This document shows, in pieces, positions 26,049 through 35,103 of a stretch of 64,000 nt of DNA. The DNA comes from Ruminiclostridium papyrosolvens C7 (GTDB taxonomy: Bacteria > Bacillota > Clostridia > Acetivibrionales > DSM-1351): assembly GCF_000421965.1 (NCBI RefSeq), contig NZ_ATAY01000020.1, positions 372,001-436,000 on the forward strand. The letters run 5' to 3'. Each line of letters starts with the position of its first letter. The first letter of the stretch is position 1. Position numbers and translations under genes: made by a program. A model generated the notes under the pieces. That model made no database searches. It had not been told where the DNA came from and was given only the letters and a program-made list of their open reading frames with translations.

Positions 26049-26930
26049 ATGAAATCATTTATGCCAAAGCTGGCGCTTTTTTGTGCTGCATTTATATGGG
26101 GAAGTTCGTTTTTTATAATGAAGGATACCGTTGACGTTTTTCCGCCGCATATTCTTTTGGGGTTCCGTTTTACTATAGCTTGTATTCTGCTTGGTGTGTT
26201 ATTTTACAGAAGGCTTAAGAATATAACTTTTGAATACCTTTGGAAAGGTGGAGTCATTGGCCTTTTTTTATTTTTGGGGTACAGTACTCAAACTATTGGT
26301 ATAACAAATACTACACCCGGAAAAAATGCATTTCTCACTGCAATTTATTGTGTAATTGTACCGTTCTTATTCTGGCTTGTTAATAGGTCAAAGCCTGACA
26401 TATACAATTACTCTGCAGCAGTTATCTGTCTTACAGGTATTGGACTGGTTTCTCTTACAGGGAGTTTTACCATAGGAATAGGCGACGCTTTTACTTTACT
26501 TGGCGGTTTTATATATGCCGCTCATCTTGTGGCTGTTGCAAAACTGGGGAAAGGGAAGGACCCAATAGTACTTACTATAATACAGTTTGGATTTGCTGCT
26601 GTTTTTTCTTGGATAGCAGGTCTTACCACAGAACATATTCCAACAGAAGTAAGTATACAAAATGTTGCAGGTATTCTGTATCTGGCTGTTTTTGCCACGG
26701 CAGCAGCCCTGCTTTTTCAGAATATTGGACAAAAGTACACCCATCCTTCTTCTGCTGCAATCATACTGAGTCTTGAATCAGTATTCGGTGTAATGTTTTC
26801 AATTGTTTTTTATGGTGAGAAGTTGACCGTGAGATTGGCATGGGGGTTTCTGCTTATATTTATTGCAGTTGTAATTTCTGAAACAAAGCTATCTTTTATA
26901 AAGAAGTCAAAAAAGGCTGAGAATCCATGA
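26049..26930 (+). CDS. EamA/DMT-superfamily transporter
   Basis: The 293-residue protein has ten hydrophobic segments in two EamA halves, starting 'ALFCAAFIWGSSFFIMKD', the usual opening of RhaT/EamA drug-metabolite transporters. These export amino acids or other metabolites; the substrate cannot be predicted. No strong Shine-Dalgarno precedes the ATG (AAAGG is 26 bases away), and an in-frame stop at 26031 blocks an upstream start except for an ATT at 26034. The terminator overlaps its stop codon. Confidence 0.85.
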   Translation: MKSFMPKLALFCAAFIWGSSFFIMKDTVDVFPPHILLGFRFTIACILLGVLFYRRLKNITFEYLWKGGVIGLFLFLGYSTQTIGITNTTPGKNAFLTAIYCVIVPFLFWLVNRSKPDIYNYSAAVICLTGIGLVSLTGSFTIGIGDAFTLLGGFIYAAHLVAVAKLGKGKDPIVLTIIQFGFAAVFSWIAGLTTEHIPTEVSIQNVAGILYLAVFATAAALLFQNIGQKYTHPSSAAIILSLESVFGVMFSIVFYGEKLTVRLAWGFLLIFIAVVISETKLSFIKKSKKAENP

Positions 26931-26944
26931 TTTCAGCCTTTTTG
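26910..26944. terminator. Bidirectional terminator at convergent gene ends
   Basis: An approximately 10-bp stem, AAAAGGCTGA with TCAGCCTTTT, has A and T runs on both sides. It ends the EamA gene (whose stop lies in its loop) and the MoxR/DUF58/transglutaminase operon on the minus strand. Confidence 0.78.
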
Positions 26945-26951
26945 AGAACAA

Positions 26952-29378
26952 TTATACTTTACCAAGAAAATATTTATAAAAATTAAATTTGACTTTGCTA
27001 ACTTTTTCGGAAGTTAGATTCAAAACAGTTTCAATAAAGTCAATCATATCCTGTTTTGCTTTGTCGGGAAGGGTGTCCCTGCTGTACCTAGCCTTGACAT
27101 AATATTCGGTTATTATATTAAAATCGTATTTACTAAAGCTGTATCCTTTAAAATCCATTAGTTTCTCAACTCTGAATCCAAACTGAAAAGGTGTTTCTCC
27201 TGCTGAAATAATAACATTCTGTATTTTAAGCAGCTTAATAATATATTTGTAGCCAGTCAGAACTGCGTCATTAGAATTTTGCTTTCTTAGTTTACCCAAC
27301 AGATAGTAAAATCTTATTCTGTTAAATAAAACAATGAATAATAAAGACAACAGAATTAATGAAACCAACGAAATAGCTATAATAAAAGCTACACGGGTTG
27401 TATCGTTATCCTTGCTGCCGACGGGCAAATTACCGGAAAGGTCGATAGAATGATTTTTACCCTCCCTTTGATATTTCTCCATCATTCTACGATATTCATC
27501 ATAATATTGACCGGTCATATTACTGGCAATAACAGGCCTTATGTGGTTATCCTGATACATTGCTGCAACAAAAGGGGAGGTAGGTTCAAAGGGAATCCAT
27601 CCGAATCCCTCAAAATATGCTTCAACCCATGCGTGAGCCTGTTGGTTCGTAACCTTAAAAACACCGTTACTGTTGTCCGGAGGCAAAATATAACCTTCAA
27701 CATAACGGGCAGGTATCCCTATGCACCTTAGTAACACAGTCATTGCGGTTGCATAATATGTACAATATCCCTTCTTGCCTTCAAAAAGGAAATAGTCAAC
27801 AAAGTCCTTTCTCAAAGGTGGCTTACCCGGCTTCAACGTATACGGATAGTTTGTAGCCAGATAAGTTTCTATAGCCTTTGCTTTATCATAGTTATTGCCT
27901 TGATTTATAGTTATATTCTCGGCCAGATCCCGAACTCTTTGAGTTACTGTGCTAGGCAATGAAACGTATTTTGTATAAATGTCAAGTAATTGATCCTGAA
28001 GGTTATTGAATAAGTTTACATTAGCAATGATATTTTTATTTTCTACCGATAAGCTGTCAATATCAATATTAAATATAAGCTTGTATTGATTTTTTTCATA
28101 TTCGTCTATGTTATCCATCCAATACCCTTTGTAACTTTTTCTGATACTGTTTTTAAATTTATCACTGTTGAGAAACATATAATCAAAATTGACAATATAT
28201 TCAAAATTGCTGCCTTGGGATTTTTCAGCAGAAATCATTCCTGATTTATCTGTAAATAATCCCAGTTCTTTTTTTGGTGTAATCTGAAAGGTCTTTGGAG
28301 GTATAAAAAGCGATTTAGTCTTCATATTTTTAAATTTTACTTCTATTTTAGAACTTTTGTACAATTCATTTTTGGAATTTGAGTTGCTCATCATAGCTCC
28401 CACTTCAAGCTGATTAGCATCCATATTTATATTGTTTAAAGTTTCAACGGAACTTCCATAGAGAATTACAGGATTATAAGAAGTATCAGTGTCATACCAA
28501 CCGTGTCCGTTATAATATGCCTTTGAGGATGCTTTCAAGTAAAGATTATAGTACTCTGATTTTACATCCATAACATGAGTTTTATCAGGAATAATATTAC
28601 CCCCTAGAAGGTCATTGCTTCCAAAACCAGTAGCGCTTAGAGAAAATATATCAAAAGTGGAGGTGTTTTTTTGTGAAAAGCTTGCAATGGCTTTATCCAA
28701 CTTGTGGTCCAACCAGGGCCAGGATATTCTTTTATTGCCTATTGGAAAGTTGAAACTGACAATTAATACTGCGATACATACAGGGGTTATGTATAGGAGA
28801 TATTTTAGTCTGTTACCCGGGTCGTAAGATTTTTCCTCGGTCCTTCTTTTTAGTATATAAAAGAAGTAAAAGAGCATAAACGAAAATAGGAAAAGTACAA
28901 AGGCCGATTTACTTACAAAAATATTGGCATATGCCTGACCAAAGAACAAGCTGAAGGTTACAAAGCTCACTAAGTAGATATTATACAGCTTTATGGCGAA
29001 GATATATACCATTAGCGTAACAATAAAGGTTATAAAAAATACCGTTATTGTTTGATAGCGCCAGTTAGGTTCGTTAAGATATCCCTGCATTGTATCAATC
29101 AGCCAAATAGAGTAGGAATTAAAGCTATTTGAAATATAAATAATAACAAAAGCAAAACCTGCAAATAGAAACAATAAAATACCGGATACTATACAGGTAA
29201 CTTTATTTTTAAGCATTAGATAGAAAACAAAAGTTAGTGGTATTACGTAAAGAAATATGTTTATGTTCCACCTATATGTCATAAAAAGAGATGTGTACAG
29301 TGTCTGACAAACAGATAAGGATAAAAGCATTACTAATATTAAGTTAACAAATACACCGTATTTATTCTCACGTATCAT
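26952..29378 (-). CDS. Transglutaminase-like membrane protein (TgpA-type)
   Basis: The 808-residue protein has a group of N-terminal membrane helices (about 10-225), a long extracytoplasmic region holding a transglutaminase core ('GYCTYYATAMTVLLR' with the catalytic Cys, 'HAWVEAYFEGFGWIPFEPT' with the His and an acidic residue), one more membrane helix near 680 and a cytoplasmic C-terminal part. This is the TgpA/DUF3488-DUF4129 design. It is last in an operon with a MoxR ATPase and a DUF58 protein, the standard trio; the DUF58 stop touches this start. Its role is probably cell-envelope protein processing, but no substrate is established. Confidence 0.87.
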   Translation of the reverse strand: MIRENKYGVFVNLILVMLLSLSVCQTLYTSLFMTYRWNINIFLYVIPLTFVFYLMLKNKVTCIVSGILLFLFAGFAFVIIYISNSFNSYSIWLIDTMQGYLNEPNWRYQTITVFFITFIVTLMVYIFAIKLYNIYLVSFVTFSLFFGQAYANIFVSKSAFVLFLFSFMLFYFFYILKRRTEEKSYDPGNRLKYLLYITPVCIAVLIVSFNFPIGNKRISWPWLDHKLDKAIASFSQKNTSTFDIFSLSATGFGSNDLLGGNIIPDKTHVMDVKSEYYNLYLKASSKAYYNGHGWYDTDTSYNPVILYGSSVETLNNINMDANQLEVGAMMSNSNSKNELYKSSKIEVKFKNMKTKSLFIPPKTFQITPKKELGLFTDKSGMISAEKSQGSNFEYIVNFDYMFLNSDKFKNSIRKSYKGYWMDNIDEYEKNQYKLIFNIDIDSLSVENKNIIANVNLFNNLQDQLLDIYTKYVSLPSTVTQRVRDLAENITINQGNNYDKAKAIETYLATNYPYTLKPGKPPLRKDFVDYFLFEGKKGYCTYYATAMTVLLRCIGIPARYVEGYILPPDNSNGVFKVTNQQAHAWVEAYFEGFGWIPFEPTSPFVAAMYQDNHIRPVIASNMTGQYYDEYRRMMEKYQREGKNHSIDLSGNLPVGSKDNDTTRVAFIIAISLVSLILLSLLFIVLFNRIRFYYLLGKLRKQNSNDAVLTGYKYIIKLLKIQNVIISAGETPFQFGFRVEKLMDFKGYSFSKYDFNIITEYYVKARYSRDTLPDKAKQDMIDFIETVLNLTSEKVSKVKFNFYKYFLGKV

Positions 29379-30583
29379 CAGTCCGAACCTCCAAGTAAGA
29401 TTTTTATATCATCGTCTGGATGTATGGAATATGCTTTAATACCGATTTCGGGGAGATTTTCCATTATATCTTCAATGATACCGGATTTAACATTTCCCGA
29501 ATTGTCCGGTGATACATAAATAAGAGTGACAGTATGGTTCGCCATCTGTGCTTTGTACATTTCATTATACAAATCAATATCCAGTATACTAGTAAAAATA
29601 ATCATATCAGATGAATTTGAACAGGATTCTGAATGGAGCCTCAGTATATCAGGCATCGGTACCTGCTGATCAAAATTAACACATGATAATGATTTGTAGA
29701 TTTGTTCGAACTCCATCATGTTAGAGGCCTTAAACACCTCAAGTTTTTCATTGAAGTATACATAATTAACAGAAACTCCTTTGGACAAATAAAAATACAG
29801 TACAGCAACAGTCGCTTCAATTAGCTTATCTTCAATTATAATATTGTCTTCGTCATTATAGACATTTTTTCTTAGATCAAGAAGTATATTAACGTTTGCA
29901 TCAGTAGTACCCTCATAGTTTTTAACCATAAGTTTCTCATTTCTTGCTGTAAGCTTCCAGTGTATTTTTCTGAAACTGTCTCCGCCAACGTATTCACGTA
30001 TATCTCTAATATTATTTATATTATCCTGTATTCCATTTTCAGTGCTTTGAGAATCGGAACTTCCCGAAGACAGGATACTGAAATTAGAAAGATGCTCAAT
30101 TTTAGGGTAAACAATAATTTTTTTCGGTTCAGGTATTTTGTACTTTAACTTAATTAAACCTAGGAAATCTTCAATATAGATTTCACTTAGTCCCACGTCA
30201 TACTCGCCTCTGAATTTACATTCCATATCAAAGATAAATTCCTTACCTGACTTAGGGCTGATTGACAAACTTTGTGAAGAATTTTTGCCTTTAAACGATG
30301 AATGCGAACTAAAAAATGTTGCAAAAACATAAGGGTATACTAAAATATCCTCGTTTGAAATCTTTACTACAAGCCTAACGGTCTCTCCTTTGACAATAAC
30401 CCTTTTGTCTATTTCCTGTATAAATTTGATTCTTACAAATACAAATATGGTGTATGCAAGAGATAAGATCAATAAGGCAACAAGGGTATTGAAAAAGAAG
30501 AAGGATACAAAACCGCCGAAATTATATAAAAATATTATTGACAATACAAATAAAAATATAAAGGTAATTCTACTTTTTCTCAT
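29378..30583 (-). CDS. DUF58 domain protein
   Basis: At 401 residues, it has two N-terminal membrane segments (about 5-45), a beta-rich middle, and the DUF58 motif 'GDSFRKIHWKLTARNEKL' near residue 200, followed by a von Willebrand A-like region. DUF58 proteins act with MoxR ATPases, perhaps as metal-dependent adaptors. It overlaps the MoxR gene by 14 bp and the transglutaminase gene by one base, so the three are translated as a coupled unit. Confidence 0.87.
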   Translation of the reverse strand: MRKSRITFIFLFVLSIIFLYNFGGFVSFFFFNTLVALLILSLAYTIFVFVRIKFIQEIDKRVIVKGETVRLVVKISNEDILVYPYVFATFFSSHSSFKGKNSSQSLSISPKSGKEFIFDMECKFRGEYDVGLSEIYIEDFLGLIKLKYKIPEPKKIIVYPKIEHLSNFSILSSGSSDSQSTENGIQDNINNIRDIREYVGGDSFRKIHWKLTARNEKLMVKNYEGTTDANVNILLDLRKNVYNDEDNIIIEDKLIEATVAVLYFYLSKGVSVNYVYFNEKLEVFKASNMMEFEQIYKSLSCVNFDQQVPMPDILRLHSESCSNSSDMIIFTSILDIDLYNEMYKAQMANHTVTLIYVSPDNSGNVKSGIIEDIMENLPEIGIKAYSIHPDDDIKILLGGSD

Positions 30584-31535
30584 AGTTATCTACCATAGGT
30601 ATGTATACCTTGTCAATTATTGAAGTTAGTATGTCAGAGGAAGACATTTTTTTGAGTTTTGCTTCCTGCTTCAAAACAAGTCTGTGTGAAAGTGTAGGCA
30701 AAAGCATCTTTTTTATATCTTCAGGGATTACATAATCTCTTCTGTTAAAATATGCCCATGCCTGTGCTGCACGGCATACTGCAATTGAACCTCTCGGACT
30801 TGCACCAAGGGCAATATACTGGTTCTTTCTTGTCATACTTACAATATCAATTACATAGTTTTTCAAGGTTTTATCTATGTAGACCTGTTTTACATCTTTT
30901 TGAATTTCCAGAATATCGTCACTTGTTGCAACTGCTTCAAGAGTTTCCAATGGATTATCTTCCAAAAATCTTGATAAGATGTAAACTTCTTCACCTTGCT
31001 GAGGATAGCCAAGAGATATTTTTATAAAGAACCTGTCCATCTGCGCCTCAGGAAGAGGGTATGTACCAATATATTCAATGGGATTCTGGGTTGCCAGAAC
31101 CATAAATGGCTTTGGCAGCTTATATGTTGTGCCGTCAACAGTGACTTGGTTCTCTTCCATTATCTCCAGCAAGCTGGACTGGGTTTTGGGAGAGGTTCTG
31201 TTAATTTCATCGGCAAGAAGAATCTGGCACATAGCAGTTCCGGGCCTGAATTCGAATTCTCCTGTTTTTTGATTAAATATTGAAAAACCGGTTATATCAG
31301 AGGGAAGAACATCAGGGGTAAACTGAATTCTCTTAAAAGATGCCGAAATGGATTTGGCCAGAGCTGAAACAAGGCTCGTTTTACCTACGCCGGGGACATC
31401 CTCTAAAAGAACGTGTCCATTACTAATAAGTGCAATTATTGCTAATTCAATAGCATTTCTTTTTCCTACAATTACATTTTCAACATTATCGGCAATTTTT
31501 TTTAATAGATCAGAATTATTATTAATATAAACCAT
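30570..31535 (-). CDS. MoxR-family AAA+ ATPase
   Basis: The 321-residue AAA+ chaperone-like ATPase has Walker A 'EDVPGVGKTSLV', Walker B 'LLADEINRTSPKTQ' and the family's 'ATQNPIEYIGTYPLPEAQMDRF'. It probably remodels or inserts cofactors into the DUF58/transglutaminase partners. The AAGGAG directly touches the ATG at 31535, giving zero spacing; the next in-frame alternative at proper spacing is an ATT at 31526, so the exact start is uncertain. First gene of a three-gene minus-strand operon. Confidence 0.88.
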   Translation of the reverse strand: MVYINNNSDLLKKIADNVENVIVGKRNAIELAIIALISNGHVLLEDVPGVGKTSLVSALAKSISASFKRIQFTPDVLPSDITGFSIFNQKTGEFEFRPGTAMCQILLADEINRTSPKTQSSLLEIMEENQVTVDGTTYKLPKPFMVLATQNPIEYIGTYPLPEAQMDRFFIKISLGYPQQGEEVYILSRFLEDNPLETLEAVATSDDILEIQKDVKQVYIDKTLKNYVIDIVSMTRKNQYIALGASPRGSIAVCRAAQAWAYFNRRDYVIPEDIKKMLLPTLSHRLVLKQEAKLKKMSSSDILTSIIDKVYIPMVDNYEKK

Positions 31536-31651
31536 CTCCTTGCGATAAAATATAGAACATATTAAGTATATAAGAATAAGTAAATATAATCCATAATTTC
31601 TAGAAAATTATTTATTTATCGGAAATAGATGTTTAATTTAGATATGTCTCA

Positions 31652-31704
31652 GTAAAAAACAAGGCACAAAGATAATCGGAGTAAACCCGAAATTCTTTGT
31701 GCCT
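31652..31704 (-). terminator. Terminator of the ABC-2 transporter operon
   Basis: On the minus strand an 11-bp core stem (31704-31694 with 31672-31662) extended by a CGG/CCG segment is followed by TGTTTTTTA, 25 bp after the ATPase stop. Confidence 0.8.
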
Positions 31705-31728
31705 GTATATATCTCAAAGGTTCAGAAG

Positions 31729-32712
31729 TTAGCTGAGGTATATATGCTTTATTACTTCTTCAATATTTATATTATTTACATTTATATCCTGAACGGGCAG
31801 TTCTTTAAAAATTTTGGATATCTCGTCCTGTAGACTGGTATTTATGGTTTCAATCTCAATATTTACAAAGTATGGTCCGCTAGAGGTTACTTTAAAACCT
31901 TCGAGAAGCGACGGATTAATCTGACGGGAGAACTTAACCTCAATAACCTTTTTATCTGAAAAATAAGTTTTCAATTTTTCAATACTATTATTGAAAACTA
32001 TTGTACCGTTATTGATTATACTGACATTTTCACAAAGGTCTTCGATATCACTTAAGTCGTGAGTTGTAACGATAAAGGTAGTCCCCTTTTCCTTGTTGAC
32101 CATTTTAATGAAGGACCTTATAGCTTCCTTTGAAATTATATCCAACCCTATTGTAGGCTCGTCAAGATACACAAGGGGAGGTTCATGCAAAAGTGCACAA
32201 ACGAACTCGCACTTCATCCTTTCACCTAATGACAGCTGTCTGACGGGTTTTGTAATAACATCTCCGATGTTTAGCAATTCTTTGAAATATTTAATATTAT
32301 TATCAAATGTTTTATCTGAAATACTATACATTTGCTTATTCAGGGCGAATGTATCAATTGCAGGTAAATCCCACACGAGCTGTGACTTCTGACCAAATAC
32401 AACACCTATCTTTTTTACATACTCTTCTCTTTGTGTCCAGGGAGTATAACCCATGACATTAACAGTTCCTTCTGTAGGGTATAGGATACCAGAAAGGATT
32501 TTTATAGTAGTTGATTTCCCTGCGCCATTTGGACCGATGAGTCCCCTAATTTCCCCTTGACGTATCCTGAGATCCAGATTATTCACTGCTGTGACAAGTT
32601 TGTAATCCCTGATGAACAATGACTTCAGGGAAGACAGAAGACCTGATTTATCTCTTTTATGTACCTTGAAATCCTTCTTTAAGCCTTCAACATCTATTAT
32701 ATATTCGCTCAT
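31729..32712 (-). CDS. ABC transporter ATP-binding protein (COG4586 type)
   Basis: The 327-residue ATPase has Walker A 'GPNGAGKSTT', Q-loop 'VVFGQKSQLVWDLP', signature 'LSLGERMK' and Walker B 'LVYLDEPTIGLD'. The N-terminus with 'HKRDKSGLLSSLKSLFIRDY' and two following ABC-2 permeases fit the COG4586/4587/3694 exporters of unknown substrate. The ATG at 32712 is chosen because AGGAGGT sits just before it; the frame opens at a GTG 18 bases earlier. Last gene of the operon, 4 bp after the permease stop. Confidence 0.88.
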   Translation of the reverse strand: MSEYIIDVEGLKKDFKVHKRDKSGLLSSLKSLFIRDYKLVTAVNNLDLRIRQGEIRGLIGPNGAGKSTTIKILSGILYPTEGTVNVMGYTPWTQREEYVKKIGVVFGQKSQLVWDLPAIDTFALNKQMYSISDKTFDNNIKYFKELLNIGDVITKPVRQLSLGERMKCEFVCALLHEPPLVYLDEPTIGLDIISKEAIRSFIKMVNKEKGTTFIVTTHDLSDIEDLCENVSIINNGTIVFNNSIEKLKTYFSDKKVIEVKFSRQINPSLLEGFKVTSSGPYFVNIEIETINTSLQDEISKIFKELPVQDINVNNINIEEVIKHIYLS

Positions 32713-32716
32713 GTGC

Positions 32717-33511
32717 TTAACCTCCTGCACTGGTATATTTTTTTAGAAATTGGTTCCAAATTTTCAGACTTACGTAGAAAAACAGTGCACAGAAAACAAA
32801 AGTTATAGGAATAGTGTAATCAAGCCTGTTTAACAATGCATTTGCAGGGATGTTAACCCATACTGCAAATGGTATTACTGTAATCAAGGCTGTCTGAAGG
32901 GTCTTGGAGAAAATGTTTATAGGGAATTCACCAAATCTTAACAGACTATTCATTAATTCATCGAGCCTTCCGATTTGTACGAGCTTTATAACTATACTGC
33001 TGTACAAAACTTCATAGCCCATAAATAGAATCAGACCGAAAACTATTGCCAGAATAAAAATAGCAATCTGAACAATTCCGATATGTAAATTCATTTTAAC
33101 TATGTAGTAAACCATAATAAATGCACCCGAGAGAAGAGGACCTATATTGTTAAGACGGAATCCACTTGCCAGGATTATACCTATAGGAGAATATGGTTTA
33201 AGCAACAGTCTGTCAAAATCGCCCTTCCTAACTATTCCGGTAACAAAATAGGGCAAACTACCAAAAATCATTCCCTTTATACCTGATGTAAACAACAATA
33301 TGCCCTGAAATAAAATAATCTGTTCTAGGTTCCAGCCAGGAAAGCCTTTTGTTTGGGTAAATATTAAATATTGAAGAATTGGCCCTATACTTGAAAAAGC
33401 CAAGCCTATTACAGTACCCAAAATAAAGTCAAATCTATACTCCATACTGCGAGATATATCCATTTTAGAATTCCAGATAAATAGTTTGAATAATTTCAGC
33501 AATTTCAGCAT
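32717..33511 (-). CDS. ABC-2 family permease (COG3694 type)
   Basis: The 264-residue protein has six hydrophobic segments. It is a permease of an exporter with the neighbouring ATPase and the other permease. The ATG at 33511 follows GGGGGGTT; the frame also opens at a GTG at 33529, inside the upstream gene. Both permeases end in a similar '-Ala-Gly-Gly' tail, a small sign of common origin. Substrate unknown. Confidence 0.82.
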   Translation of the reverse strand: MLKLLKLFKLFIWNSKMDISRSMEYRFDFILGTVIGLAFSSIGPILQYLIFTQTKGFPGWNLEQIILFQGILLFTSGIKGMIFGSLPYFVTGIVRKGDFDRLLLKPYSPIGIILASGFRLNNIGPLLSGAFIMVYYIVKMNLHIGIVQIAIFILAIVFGLILFMGYEVLYSSIVIKLVQIGRLDELMNSLLRFGEFPINIFSKTLQTALITVIPFAVWVNIPANALLNRLDYTIPITFVFCALFFYVSLKIWNQFLKKYTSAGG

Positions 33512-33512
33512 A

Positions 33513-34316
33513 TTAACCCCCCGCTGCACAGAATTTCTTTATGAGGCGCTTCCATAAAATTTGAATTACCACATAAAATGCAACAATCCATAAAATCTGT
33601 ATGCTCCCGATCCTGACCAGTGAACCAAGATTGTCGCCCTCAACACGGTTAAGAAAGAATTGAATTGGCCAGTAAATTATATATTTGAATGGTAAAAGAT
33701 CAAAAATCCTATTAAGCCAGACAGGCATAAACTCCAGAGGAATAACTCCTCCTCCTACTATAGCCTGTAAAACCTCTCTTATAGCACTTATTGACATATT
33801 GTTCTTAATAATCATCGCAGACATTCCAAGTAGAAATGAAAACAAATAGTTAAGAAGAAACGCCAGTACAGCTATTATAAGAAAAGAAAGAAAGGATTTT
33901 AACGTCAAAAATGCCGGGAACAGAATCAGACTGTAGATTATCATACCGGGAAGAAAATCTACCAGTATTGCCACAAATCGGGAAGAAATGGCACTTGCAA
34001 GCATAAAACGGAAAACCGAAATAGGTCTCAGTAAATCGGTGGCCAGTTCTCCTGATATAATACTTCTTGATATTTGGTTTGTAATACCGTTCCATACAAA
34101 GCTGAGAATTACATAATATGCGGTATAATACCAAACCATCTGCTCAAAGCCATAGCCCTTTATGCTTGACGTATCATTATAAGTATATATACTTTTAAAG
34201 AGTGCGATATTTATGAAAAGCAAAATGGGCTGTACAAGTAAAGTCATTGCAAAGGTCCATTTATACTGGAAAGAAATCTTGAAATTTAGTTTTATTACTT
34301 CTAAGAAAACCTTCAT
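33513..34316 (-). CDS. ABC-2 family permease (COG4587 type)
   Basis: A 267-residue protein with six hydrophobic segments, paralogous in layout to the next permease; together they likely form a heterodimeric channel. The ATG at 34316 ('MKVFLEVIKLNFKISFQYKW') is preceded by AAGAGGT with good spacing, while the frame extends to 34394 without a ribosome site. First gene of the three-gene minus-strand operon. Confidence 0.82.
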   Translation of the reverse strand: MKVFLEVIKLNFKISFQYKWTFAMTLLVQPILLFINIALFKSIYTYNDTSSIKGYGFEQMVWYYTAYYVILSFVWNGITNQISRSIISGELATDLLRPISVFRFMLASAISSRFVAILVDFLPGMIIYSLILFPAFLTLKSFLSFLIIAVLAFLLNYLFSFLLGMSAMIIKNNMSISAIREVLQAIVGGGVIPLEFMPVWLNRIFDLLPFKYIIYWPIQFFLNRVEGDNLGSLVRIGSIQILWIVAFYVVIQILWKRLIKKFCAAGG

Positions 34317-34448
34317 AAAAACCTCTTGGTAATAATTGTTAGTGTACTTTACTAAATTATCACATATATTACCATAATTAAAAAAATAGAACAAGTTAAA
34401 ATAAGGTGATATAAGGTATCAGCCTTTATGATATACATAAATTAATCA

Positions 34449-34477
34449 TTGTAAATATTTATGTATTGTGCTAAAAT
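34449..34477 (+). promoter_or_regulatory. Sigma-A promoter of rpsO
   Basis: TTGTAA (34449-34454), a 17-bp spacer and TAAAAT (34472-34477) lie about 100 bp before the rpsO ATG. The leader in between could hold the S15 autoregulatory element known in other bacteria, but I cannot assign its fold. Confidence 0.55.
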
Positions 34478-34579
34478 ACATAGGTATGAAATTTCTAACC
34501 ATTAACTACGTTTTTGGGTTACTCCATCCAATTACCTGGTTTATGGCGATTCAACAAAATTTTTGGAGGTATTAAAAAC

Positions 34580-34843
34580 ATGGTTAAAGATGTAAAGCAG
34601 GAAATAATTGCTAAGTATCAGTTGCATGAAGGTGATACTGGTTCACCGGAAGTTCAGGTTGCTATTCTTACAGAGAGAATCAACCACCTTAATAGTCACT
34701 TAAAGGTTCATAAAAAGGATTACCATTCAGGAAGAGGACTTCTTAAAATGGTTGGTGCAAGAAGAAGCTTATTAAATTATCTTAAAAAGAATGATATCGA
34801 AAGATACCGTGCAATTATTGAAAAACTTGGTCTAAGAAAATAA
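34580..34843 (+). CDS. rpsO: 30S ribosomal protein S15
   Basis: The 87-residue protein, which binds 16S rRNA early in small-subunit assembly, has the family pattern '[19 protein letters not shown]' and '[14 protein letters not shown]'. The ATG at 34580 has GGAGG nine bases upstream; the open frame back to 34514 adds non-S15 sequence. The rpsO-pnp order is widely conserved. Confidence 0.97.
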   Translation: MVKDVKQEIIAKYQLHEGDTGSPEVQVAILTERINHLNSHLKVHKKDYHSGRGLLKMVGARRSLLNYLKKNDIERYRAIIEKLGLRK

Positions 34844-34848
34844 TCATA

Positions 34849-34882
34849 TAAAAGCAGGCAGGCTAACCGCCTGCCTGCTTTT
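34849..34882 (+). terminator. Strong terminator after rpsO
   Basis: A perfect 14-bp GC-rich stem (34849-34862 with 34868-34881), 5-nt loop and T-run lie 6 bp after the rpsO stop, so pnp likely has its own promoter. Confidence 0.9.
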
Positions 34883-34976
34883 ATATGCATTCAGAGTACA
34901 TATTTATTGTGGAAATATTTAAGCATAATATATAGGAAATAAGTTGTGCGAAATATGAAATAATACTAGTAAAGCA

Positions 34977-35072
34977 CATATGGCTATAGACGGTAGAAGG
35001 TAGATTGTGCGCCAAAAATCACTTTGGCGTAGAATCTACATGCTACAGTCTATAGTTTTAAAATAGCATATG
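34977..35072 (+). promoter_or_regulatory. Long imperfect hairpin in the pnp 5' leader
   Basis: A segmented stem folds the leader: CATATG (34977/35067), CTATAGAC with GTCTATAG (34984-34991/35048-35055), GTAGATT with AATCTAC, and CGCCAAA with TTTGGCG around a 6-nt loop. No T-run follows and it ends about 20 bp before the ribosome site of pnp. PNPase autoregulates through a leader stem in E. coli; a similar role is inferred here. Confidence 0.6.
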
Positions 35073-35103
35073 TAAAACTATTAAAAAACTTAGGAGGACT
35101 TAT

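Noticed and set aside
34478..34579. A riboswitch in the rpsO leader
   Set aside because: No known riboswitch core could be recognised by eye; an S15-binding element is possible but not demonstrable without a fold search.
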